Shown here one piece after another: positions 1 to 7,137 of a stretch of 9,980 nt of DNA. How positions within the stretch are numbered: the stretch's first letter is position 1; the number at the start of each line of letters is the position of its first letter. The position numbers and the translations under genes were made by a program. The notes under the pieces are model-generated. The model was not told where the DNA came from and did no database searches. It saw only the letters and a program-made list of their open reading frames with translations. Source of the stretch: Candidatus Hydrogenedentota bacterium (lineage in GTDB: Bacteria > Hydrogenedentota > Hydrogenedentia > Hydrogenedentales > SLHB01); assembly GCA_029262095.1 (NCBI GenBank), contig JAJDAB010000705.1, positions 1 through 9,980 of the forward strand. The letters run 5' to 3'.

Positions 1-1044
1 TTCTCTCAACGGCAGCGAGGGAGCCTTACTGCACTTCTCAACGAACCTAACTTTCTCATTTCGTGGCGGAGCGAGACAAACGGTCGCTGCACGATAGAGA
101 TCCCATACGATTCTTGTCGTCTCGACTAGTTGAGTGCACAAGGAAATCGCAGTTGGTCAGAGCGGATCTGCGAAGCCGCTGAGGGGCTTCAAATGCAAAT
201 AGCTTAGGCCGTGAATCTTTTCTAATGTAACCAAGCGTGCTTTGTGTCGCGTTAAGTCCATTTTGTGTTGAGAGCGTACTGGGTCAATATGCGCGGAGGT
301 CGACGCTTTCTTCGGAATACGGGACGTGGTGGTCACGGGCGTGCCGGTCGATGTCGTGCTGAGCACCTATGTCATTGGCAGTGATCGGAGAGTGTTGGCA
401 AAGTGTCCTGACGCTTCGCCGGCGAGCCAAGGGTGGAAAGGAATTATGTTGCGAGTATTATCGGGACGCCGCGCAAGCAATCGCGCGTTCGCCAATCGCA
501 TTCCCGGATATTGCTTGGGCAATCTGCGTCCGCCCGGCAATTCTCACCTTATGCCATGTCATTCGACACCGAATCAATCGTTGAACCCACGCGAAAGTGT
601 TGACTCTCGCCTCCCACTCTGCTTAGTTTGATTTGCTATCTTCGGGATTTACACTCGATAGTCGCCGTCTGTATTTTTGAACCCTTCAACTACCATCACG
701 AACGCAATCATCTAGGACTTGATAACAATATATTTGACTTCAAGCCAAGAACAATTTCGGAGGATGATTCCGCACAATGCCGAGAACGGCTCGGAGGATC
801 GCTTCGGTACCATTTCCGCGACGCGGCGTAGTATCTATAGGACCGACAAGAATCGAGCATGGAGGAGACGTGTGTCCGGCAAACCGCAGAGAGTTCGAAA
901 TGGTCGCGATCGGTGTTCATTAAGTGGCGGAGTCGATCAAGATTCCTCCGTGCCAAGCCTTCCACGTCGTAAAAAATACGGCCGACGGAAGTCCGCCGAG
1001 TCTTTTTTTGACCCTACGACCATCAACTACCTTGGGAGATTTGG
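1..1044. other. Gene-poor region upstream of the oxidoreductase gene
   Basis: No open frame here resembles a known protein, and the short ones are rich in Arg, Ser and Pro in the way of chance frames. I see no tRNA or rRNA. Minor items: a 14-base near-palindrome at 121-134 centred on ACTAGT; a weak promoter-like pair on the plus strand, TTTACA (648-653) and TATTTT (672-677) with an 18-base spacer; a small CCGAG/CTCGG hairpin at 780-794; and a terminator-like hairpin at 979-1009, listed separately. A stretch around 272-400 on the plus strand has coding-like third-position GC but no recognisable product. The region may be an untranslated leader, decayed sequence or plain intergenic DNA. Confidence 0.5.
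979..1009 (+). terminator. Hairpin plus T-run just upstream of the oxidoreductase start
   Basis: CGGC (979-982) pairs with GCCG (995-998). After one C-C mismatch, GAC (984-986) pairs with GTC (991-993), closing a GGAA tetraloop of the GNRA type. Four bases later comes a run of seven T (1003-1009). A run of six A (971-976) lies on the other side, so the element could also work on the minus strand. It has the form of an intrinsic terminator. It ends only 35 bases before the start codon at 1045, so it would either end an upstream transcript or act as an attenuator in the leader of the oxidoreductase gene. The stem is short and imperfect. Confidence 0.45.
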
Positions 1045-2028
1045 ATGAAGATTTGCATGATCGGCGCAGTTGGCCACAACAACTATGTGATCGAAGGGCT
1101 AGAACAACGGCCTGGGGTAACCGTGGCGGGAATCGCGCCCGGTCCTAATGAAAAGGACGTCTCAGCGCTTTCCGAGGCCTGCAAGGGTATCGGTCAGCGT
1201 CCGAAGGTTTTCGACACGTACCAATTGATGTTGGATCAGATGTCGCCCGAAATCGTTACAATAGCCTGCCATTTTTCGGGCCACGCAAGAGTAGCTGTCG
1301 ATTCGATTTCCAGAGGCCATCATGTATTCATTGAAAAACCCGTGGCCACGACGTTGCCGGATTACGAGCGACTGCGCGCAGCGTACGGCTCGGCGAATGT
1401 GCATCTTTCTTGCATGCTCGGCATTCGTTACGAGCCGCCCTTCATGGCTGCTTGGCGGGCGGTGCAGCGCGGAGCCATCGGGGACGTTCGGCTGATGACG
1501 GCTCAAAAGTCCTACAAGCTTGGCACACGCCCTGACTTCTACTGCGACCGCGAGACGTATGGCGGCACAATCCCTTGGGTAGGCAGCCATGCGATCGATT
1601 GGTTGCGATGGATGAGCGGCGAGGAATTTGAAACGGTCTTCGCCTCGCATTCGACGCACGCAAACGTCAACTACAGCGATCTTGAGGTCACCGCGCTCTG
1701 TCACTTCACGCTGAGAAATGACGTCTTCGGCGGGGTCAGCATTGACTACCTGCGTCCACGGGCTGCAAAAACGCATGGAGACGACCTAATCCGGGTCATG
1801 GGCACGACCGGCATACTCGAAGTTATCGGAGACAATGTAATACTGATAGATGACTCGGGCGAACAACAGTTGCTGTTGGAACCTAAGCGCGCGATTTTCG
1901 CGGAATTTGTCGACCAAGTACGTGGTGAGGGGGAATGCCTCGTAACGGCTGAAGATGCCTTCTCCGTGACCCGCGCATGTCTGTTAGCTCGCCAATCCGC
2001 GGATGAGAAACGAATTATCTCATTCTAG
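1045..2028 (+). CDS. Gfo/Idh/MocA-family NAD(P)-dependent oxidoreductase
   Basis: The 327-residue product is a probable cytoplasmic sugar or inositol-type dehydrogenase. The N-terminal Rossmann half (about 1-120) starts MKICMIGAVGH and carries the family's EKP motif at residues 97-99, whose lysine is normally catalytic. The C-terminal half has the GG...SHAIDWLRWMSG segment (173-192), where H182 and D185 match the usual substrate-site positions. The nucleotide loop is G7-A-V-G10 rather than a standard GxGxxG. The place where many members have Asp before the His is W178. The length is close to the family norm. The start is supported by GGGAG at 1034-1038, six bases before the ATG. The gene stands alone on this strand and converges on the barrel-protein gene, with 62 bases between the stops. 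The family call is firm, the substrate unknown. A terminator-like hairpin precedes it. Confidence 0.93.
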   Translation: MKICMIGAVGHNNYVIEGLEQRPGVTVAGIAPGPNEKDVSALSEACKGIGQRPKVFDTYQLMLDQMSPEIVTIACHFSGHARVAVDSISRGHHVFIEKPVATTLPDYERLRAAYGSANVHLSCMLGIRYEPPFMAAWRAVQRGAIGDVRLMTAQKSYKLGTRPDFYCDRETYGGTIPWVGSHAIDWLRWMSGEEFETVFASHSTHANVNYSDLEVTALCHFTLRNDVFGGVSIDYLRPRAAKTHGDDLIRVMGTTGILEVIGDNVILIDDSGEQQLLLEPKRAIFAEFVDQVRGEGECLVTAEDAFSVTRACLLARQSADEKRIISF

Positions 2029-2090
2029 ACCAACATACGCCGGACCGAGGCGGCGAGCACACAAGCAACGCCGATCACGGATCGTGCGCA

Positions 2091-3473
2091 TCAGTTGCCT
2101 AGGCCAAGTTTCGGCAGTATTTCACGTGCTTTCACAACCGAATCGGCGACCGATGCTCGATACAAGAGATAGTTGGCAATTGTTTCCGTCATCGGCATCC
2201 CTCGCGCTTCAAGCTCGGACACAGCGTGATCGGCGAGGTAATTGACGTTGACGTTGACAGCGCGTTCCCAATTGTTGCGATGACCGAACGTCATCAGCCC
2301 GAGGCAAAGCGCATCCAGTGATAACAGTTCATAAAAATTCGATGCTCCGTACGAAGTGATCTGTTCCGAAACGTTGTCAAGTGCTACTTCGATTTTCGCT
2401 TTGATCGGTTCGGCGGAGTCATCTTCAGCCTGCTCAAGTGCCAGGTAGTAGTCGATGAGGGATCGCACCATAACGGAGTGGTACTGGATTTTGGCATTGT
2501 GGGGATCGACCCACCGCCCGTTTTCCATTAGCCCAGGCAGAACGCCGAGCTCAAATTTCGTGTGGGCCGCGTTAAGGTAACGCTGCTCTCCCGTGACGCG
2601 GTACAAGCGCGCGAGCAGATGCCCGGAGAAGCAATTGTAATTCCAATTGCCCACGAGATTCTGTTCCGCTGCCCAATCGCCGGCCCTACGCGCGGCGTTA
2701 AGGTAGCGTTCATCAGCCGAAACCGCGTAGGCGTACAGCAGCCCGATACCGCACATGCCATTATCGAATTGAAGGCCACCCCCGCCCATGTTGTAGACGT
2801 TAATCACCCAGCCGTTCTCAACCATTTCTTCAAGCGGGTGACCGGACTTCAGTGCGCGCTGGACAATCTGTGCCGCTTGCTGTTTCAAACCAGGCCCGCC
2901 GAGATGATACGGATAACCGAACACGCCGTTTTGAGAACTCTGGGCCCCAACGATGTAGTCAAAGCCGCTTCGCGCATGGCCCTGGAACTCATCCGCGGGC
3001 TCCAGTCCAGCTTCGTACGATTGAAGGTACGCCCGGGCATGTCGAAGGCTCACCCGCAACCGGCTGCCCTCTTGGAACTTCGCGTTTCGCAGAGAGGCAG
3101 TGTCCCATCCATGCCGGTCTTTCATCCGCTCGTAAGACGCGAGCCACAGCGCGGTCACCCGTTCGAGGTCGGGCGTCGAGTCATCGATGGGGCTGCCGTA
3201 CTCTGGGCGTGACTCTGGAACGCCGACGAAGTCACCGAGCCCTTCTTTAACCGCGTCGACGGCACTAAGAATACGGGCTTCGTCTTCCGCCTGGATCGCC
3301 TCCTCGAGTTCACGGGTGCGTGGTTCAAGGTTCCGCATTTGAGCGGACGAAACCTGGCCGGGCCATGACTTGGAATCGAATTCCGCGCCGACCAGATCTT
3401 GGTCGGCACCAGCGAGCCAAGTTGGTACTAACATTAATGCGATTATCAGCCGCGTGACTTGTCTAAGCATCAT
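2091..3473 (-). CDS. Secreted alpha/alpha-barrel-like protein A (paralogue of protein B)
   Basis: The product has 460 residues from the chosen start. The frame stays open to 3527, but the double ATG at 3473 is preceded by AGGAG (3483-3487) at nine bases and opens directly into a signal peptide, with MMLRQVTR followed by a hydrophobic run ending near LAGA (residues 20-23). The mature protein is mostly helical with repeated aromatic-rich segments, as in six-hairpin glycosidase or polysaccharide-lyase toroid folds. Landmarks are GVFGYPYHLGG (183-193), LQFDNGMCGIGL (234-245), NWNYN (276-280) and PGLMENGRWVDPHNAK (313-328). The last two recur almost exactly in protein B (7138-8385). I cannot place it in a named CAZy family, so the enzymatic role is inference; a binding or structural role is possible. 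It is the last gene of the minus-strand series, 124 bases after the degenerate amidohydrolase gene, far enough for its own promoter, though I see no convincing one. Confidence 0.8.
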   Translation of the reverse strand: MMLRQVTRLIIALMLVPTWLAGADQDLVGAEFDSKSWPGQVSSAQMRNLEPRTRELEEAIQAEDEARILSAVDAVKEGLGDFVGVPESRPEYGSPIDDSTPDLERVTALWLASYERMKDRHGWDTASLRNAKFQEGSRLRVSLRHARAYLQSYEAGLEPADEFQGHARSGFDYIVGAQSSQNGVFGYPYHLGGPGLKQQAAQIVQRALKSGHPLEEMVENGWVINVYNMGGGGLQFDNGMCGIGLLYAYAVSADERYLNAARRAGDWAAEQNLVGNWNYNCFSGHLLARLYRVTGEQRYLNAAHTKFELGVLPGLMENGRWVDPHNAKIQYHSVMVRSLIDYYLALEQAEDDSAEPIKAKIEVALDNVSEQITSYGASNFYELLSLDALCLGLMTFGHRNNWERAVNVNVNYLADHAVSELEARGMPMTETIANYLLYRASVADSVVKAREILPKLGLGN

Positions 3474-3597
3474 CGAATAATTCTCCTGAAATACGCGTGC
3501 GTAGTTCTTGGCGCCAGACGGTTTCAAACGAACGACACGCTATTGAACTGGCACGAACCGACGCTCCAACATGCATTCACTATTTCCTCGAATCGCA

Positions 3598-4401
3598 TTA
3601 CGTCCGGGCCAAAAGCCTCGAAGCGTTCCCGCCCCACACTGCCGCTAGTGCTTTTGGATCGGCCAGAGCGGATTCCAGGAGCTCCATCCGGATGACATGG
3701 GATGGATATTCCCGGAATGGTGTTGCGGTACCGAATGAAAACCGCTCCGGGCCCAATGCTGCGATGCCCGTAGGCAAGTCATAAAGAACCGGCCCGATTT
3801 GTTGAGTCGCCGTGCCGTACATCATGTCGAACTGTATGTCTACACCATCAACTGCTTCCACGACATCGTCGTTTGCAAAATCTGGGGTGAAGGCGTGGAG
3901 AATCAGGTACCGGGCATCGGGCACTTGACGCACAACGTGGAGAATGTTTTTCATCGGGATGTCTTCAGCACTATCCATCCACGAGCGCTGGCGGCGATCA
4001 ACCAATCGGCTGCTAAAGGAAACGACCATCCCTGCATCGCGAATTCGTTTTACCGCCTCGGTGCATCCGTCCCCCAGTATCCGGTAGTCGTGATACTGGG
4101 GGTAGAGACGCACACCCGCCATCCCGAAACCTTTCCTACAAATTTCTAGATCGTATTCCCAATCCGCATAGGTCGGATTTAGCACGGCGAATGGAACGAG
4201 CCGGTCAAGAAACGATTCGCAATCGGCAAACAATTCCTCATTCGCCCATTGTGGGTTCTTGTAAAAAACGCCGTTTATATTCCCGACGAGCGCACGGTCA
4301 ATTTCGTTTTCGTCCAGCCGCCGCACGAGCGCCTCACAGGTATTACCGCGAAGCGGTCGAAACGGCCAATGGCCCATGTATGCGTGCGCGTCAATCCGCA
4401 T
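3598..4401 (-). CDS. Amidohydrolase-like TIM-barrel protein with degenerate metal site
   Basis: The product has 267 residues and no signal peptide. The start is the ATG at 4401, preceded by GAGG (4407-4410) at five bases; the open frame continues upstream only as a shadow inside the neighbouring gene. The beginning, MRIDAHAYMGHWPFRPL, matches the N-terminal strand of the Amidohydro_2 (PF04909) type. Set against its neighbour at 4391-5284, key positions have changed: the second His of the HxH motif is Tyr8, the strand-5 His aligns with Phe129 (VVSFSS), His169 is kept, and the Asp after the last strand is Ala226 (FGTATPF). The usual metal-dependent hydrolysis therefore looks impaired or altered. 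From memory, proteins starting D-A-x-x-Y-x-G-x-W-P-F form a recurrent uncharacterised amidohydrolase subfamily. The gene overlaps the preceding one by 11 bases, which suggests translational coupling. Possible roles are a partner subunit, a sensor, or an enzyme with different chemistry. Confidence 0.87.
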   Translation of the reverse strand: MRIDAHAYMGHWPFRPLRGNTCEALVRRLDENEIDRALVGNINGVFYKNPQWANEELFADCESFLDRLVPFAVLNPTYADWEYDLEICRKGFGMAGVRLYPQYHDYRILGDGCTEAVKRIRDAGMVVSFSSRLVDRRQRSWMDSAEDIPMKNILHVVRQVPDARYLILHAFTPDFANDDVVEAVDGVDIQFDMMYGTATQQIGPVLYDLPTGIAALGPERFSFGTATPFREYPSHVIRMELLESALADPKALAAVWGGNASRLLART

Positions 4402-5284
4402 GTTGTCCTCGCAGACGGAGAATGTTGTTGAAATTGCCCCAGAAGATCGCGCGGCGATCGTCTTCGCCCAATCTCGCAGCGAGAATTTTCCCGACGCCGG
4501 TCTCAAAATTGATATCCGTGGCGAACAGCAAGCGGTCGACGCCAAGATGCCGGACTGCAAAATCTATCATGCCCTCGTCAGTACAGCTCCCGCTAGTATC
4601 GACGTAGATCGTCGGCGCATCACGAAGCGTCTTCACCATGTGTTCCCAGTCGCCACCGCCGCCGATATGCCCGTGAATGATAATGGCTTCGGGATAGCGC
4701 TTGGCCAATTCAACAAAGTCTTTCGATGCGGATGTGGTCGCTGGCGTGGTCTCCGGATGATGCGGACGCAGCAAGCTGAGATCAGCACGGGCGTGGGCCA
4801 TGATCGACGCGCGCTCTTCGATACATTTCTCCACGATCGGAAAGTAGATCGGATTCGAAATCTTAGCGTGCGTGTATAACTCGCCGAGACCAATCATGCC
4901 CTCGCCCAAACATCGATTAACCTCTTCGAGGGCATCGGCTGCATGCAACGGATTGACATAACACTGTCCCAAGAGACGGTCTGGGTGCATCTTCATCGCG
5001 CGCAAGATCGCATCGTTCTGTTCGCGAAACTGATCCGGATTGTCCCCGATCGGACGAGAAATCGCTGCCCGTTCTATACCTACCAAATCCATTGCCTTCA
5101 GCAACTCGTCAGGCCGATCGGGATCCAAAAGATGGCCATGCGCATCCACTTTGCGATAGGTCATAACTCGATCCATTATGGATTTCGCCTTGCTTGGGCG
5201 TGAGGGCCTAGTTGTCATACAAGAGCCCATAGCAACCGCACCGAGCGCCGATCCGGACGCCACCATGAAGTCGCGGCGCTTCAT
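4391..5284 (-). CDS. Tat-exported, probably lipid-anchored amidohydrolase (Amidohydro_2 type)
   Basis: The product has 297 residues from the ATG at 5284. This start sits in an ATGA overlap with the symporter stop, has AGAGGGG five bases upstream, and gives a clean Tat leader: MKRRDFMVASGSALGAVAMGSC, with twin Arg at 3-4 and a lipobox-like Cys at 22. The rest is a metal-dependent amidohydrolase TIM barrel with what looks like a full ligand set: H49 and H51 (VDAHGHL), E135 (GELYTH), H164 (IMAHA), H204 or H206 (IIHGHIGGGGD) and D257 (LFATDINF). Relatives hydrolyse lactones or amides or decarboxylate aromatic acids, so the exact reaction cannot be read. The protein should be translocated folded and metal-loaded and act outside the cytoplasmic membrane. 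It lies between the symporter gene and a degenerate homologue, both overlapping, so the three are almost certainly one transcript. Confidence 0.92.
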   Translation of the reverse strand: MKRRDFMVASGSALGAVAMGSCMTTRPSRPSKAKSIMDRVMTYRKVDAHGHLLDPDRPDELLKAMDLVGIERAAISRPIGDNPDQFREQNDAILRAMKMHPDRLLGQCYVNPLHAADALEEVNRCLGEGMIGLGELYTHAKISNPIYFPIVEKCIEERASIMAHARADLSLLRPHHPETTPATTSASKDFVELAKRYPEAIIIHGHIGGGGDWEHMVKTLRDAPTIYVDTSGSCTDEGMIDFAVRHLGVDRLLFATDINFETGVGKILAARLGEDDRRAIFWGNFNNILRLRGQHAD

Positions 5285-7077
5285 GGTTTCCCCTCTTGTC
5301 CAGGGACAACAGAATCCGAACGGGATCTGCGCATCCAAAAACCTACAGCAAACAGCGTAACGGCTGCGCCCAACGTAACAAGCCGGTCCGCCCGTTCCTG
5401 TGGCGCGAGAACTAGAATCAACACAAGTCCGCCAATGAGCAATAGGAACGTGCCAATGATGGGTAGCGGTGGTGGAACGGTGGCCGTGTCTTCGTTCTCC
5501 GTTCGGGCATGCTGCATCCGATCATAGAAAACAGCGTCTCTCGCCTTGGCGTCACGCGAACGCGGCAACATTCCACTCCCCCCCATAATCGCGAGACACA
5601 CCCCGGCGCTGAGGGGCACCTCCCATTGAAACGGGATAGCCTGCAACACGAACGCACTGCCTGCGAATTCAAACGATATCCCGCCAGACTGCGCTTGCAA
5701 TATCTTGTTGATAGCGCCGAACATGAAGGTCCCGAAGAGTCCCGCAATCGCACCGTGCTGATGCGTTCTCGGCAGGAGGACTCCTAACAGAAGTGGTATG
5801 AGCAGCGGCGTCACAACGAGAGCCACCATACTCTGCGCGAACCCAAAGATGTCGGTTTCCGTTAATGCGATCGCGAGGGCTACCGTCGTGCCTACGCCGC
5901 CAATAACAACGACCGCGGCGCGGCCCACCAGGATCTGTTCTCGATCACTCGCGGCCTTATTCACCAGTTTCGTCCAAATATCGTTAACGAAAGAAGTGGA
6001 CTGCACAGCCCATTGAACGTTGAGCGTACTCATGGTCGCGGAAAACATCGCGGCGACGACAATGCCGACGAGGCCAGCCGGAAGCAGCTTTGTCGCGATA
6101 AGCCCGTAAATCATCTCCGACTCGCCAACGCTTGTCGGGTCGGCGAGTTCACCCGCCCAGAGTACACGGGCAATGAAGCAGGTGCCCAGCAACAGAAACG
6201 CGTGTGGGACGCTCAGCGCTGCCGACAACCACGCCGCTTTTTTTGCGTCGCGTTCGGACGGCGTACAACACATCCTTTGGATCACGCCCCAGTCGCCGTT
6301 GTAATCGAGTAAGTACGAAAACCAAAACACGATTAGCCACGCCCACTGAGGGCCCGCCTCCACCGGTACCCCCGGGTAGGCCGCATCGGGATTGGTATTC
6401 GGAAAACTGGCGAACCCCTGTGGGATGGCTGAGACGAATTCACTCCACGTCGCATCAAAAAAGATGGAGGCGACCGAAACGATCAGCATCGGGATGACCG
6501 CGAGCATCAACACCACGAATTGCAATACGTCCGTCACGATGACGGCCCAAAGCCCGCCGAGTACAGTATAGAAAATCACGATGACGCCCGTGATGACGAT
6601 CATGTAGATGGTTGGAATTCCCGTGACCGATTCAATGAACTTGCTCATCGAAAACAGTCGTATTCCGTTGCCGATAAGCCGGGCAAGAATGCCAAGGATG
6701 CTGAACACGTGACGCGTGAGCGGATTGAATCGTTGTTCCAGGTATTCTGGCGGCGAAGTAATATTAAGGCGATACCAGCGAGGCGCGAGAAAAATTGCCG
6801 CGGCGGCGAAGGCAAGGGCTGGACCGGTTTCGAGCAAGAGCGCGGGCATGCCGCGCATGTATACCATCGATGCGATGCCAACGAAGGTGTACGCGGTAAA
6901 GTTGGCCATGTACATCGAGATGCCTGCGGCCCACCACGGTATCTGGTTGCCGGCTTTGAAATAGGCGTCGGCTGATTTCATGAACCGGGCGTAGTAAGAT
7001 CCGGCCGCGGCGATGATTGCGATGTAGCAAAATATCACGACCCAAATGATGGTGAGATTTGATTGCGCGGAATCCAT
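5281..7077 (-). CDS. Sodium:solute symporter (SSS family)
   Basis: The product is a 598-residue inner-membrane transporter that probably drives uptake of a small organic solute with sodium. Hydrophobic helices run through most of the protein. The SSS signature GGLWAVIVTDVLQF is at 174-187, and the helix with VVAAMFSATMSTLN (340-353) matches the family's sodium-site region. SADAYFKAGNQIPWW (35-49) is the usual segment after the first helix. A polar linker at about 505-535 leads to one or two extra C-terminal helices (about 538-582), typical of longer family members. The ATG at 7077 is preferred over the adjacent TTG because AGGGA lies four bases upstream of it. The stop overlaps the exported amidohydrolase start by four bases. 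The neighbourhood suggests it imports the product of the exported amidohydrolase or barrel proteins; the substrate cannot be named. Confidence 0.95.
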   Translation of the reverse strand: MDSAQSNLTIIWVVIFCYIAIIAAAGSYYARFMKSADAYFKAGNQIPWWAAGISMYMANFTAYTFVGIASMVYMRGMPALLLETGPALAFAAAAIFLAPRWYRLNITSPPEYLEQRFNPLTRHVFSILGILARLIGNGIRLFSMSKFIESVTGIPTIYMIVITGVIVIFYTVLGGLWAVIVTDVLQFVVLMLAVIPMLIVSVASIFFDATWSEFVSAIPQGFASFPNTNPDAAYPGVPVEAGPQWAWLIVFWFSYLLDYNGDWGVIQRMCCTPSERDAKKAAWLSAALSVPHAFLLLGTCFIARVLWAGELADPTSVGESEMIYGLIATKLLPAGLVGIVVAAMFSATMSTLNVQWAVQSTSFVNDIWTKLVNKAASDREQILVGRAAVVVIGGVGTTVALAIALTETDIFGFAQSMVALVVTPLLIPLLLGVLLPRTHQHGAIAGLFGTFMFGAINKILQAQSGGISFEFAGSAFVLQAIPFQWEVPLSAGVCLAIMGGSGMLPRSRDAKARDAVFYDRMQHARTENEDTATVPPPLPIIGTFLLLIGGLVLILVLAPQERADRLVTLGAAVTLFAVGFWMRRSRSDSVVPGQEGKP

Positions 7078-7137
7078 CAAGTCCCTACGCCGACAAAATC
7101 ATTTCCGTTTGGTGAGATACGAGACGCGTCATCGGAA

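Noticed and set aside
777..920. Possible small plus-strand gene starting after a GGAGG
   Set aside because: The 47-residue product is Arg- and Pro-rich with no recognisable feature, and the ribosome-site spacing is too long.
1162..1776. Long minus-strand open frame inside the oxidoreductase gene
   Set aside because: It is antisense to a clear Gfo/Idh/MocA gene, and its product is Arg-rich with no recognisable motif.
2072..2086. Small hairpin between the convergent genes as a terminator
   Set aside because: The stem is only five pairs with a three-base loop and no T-run on either side.
2241..2260. Short TTGACG direct repeat
   Set aside because: It lies within the coding sequence of protein A, where it encodes alternating Asn and Val, and two to three copies of six bases are readily due to chance.
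2562..3212. Long plus-strand open frame opposite protein A
   Set aside because: It is fully antisense to a gene with a signal peptide and a conserved paralogue, and its own product shows no domain or leader.
3474..3527. Upstream start for barrel protein A
   Set aside because: It would bury the signal peptide behind 18 polar residues, and the ribosome site lies just before the ATG at 3473.
4402..4560. Longer N-terminus for the second amidohydrolase
   Set aside because: The extra 53 residues lie inside the upstream gene in another frame, resemble nothing, and the ATG at 4401 has a good ribosome site and starts at the first barrel strand.
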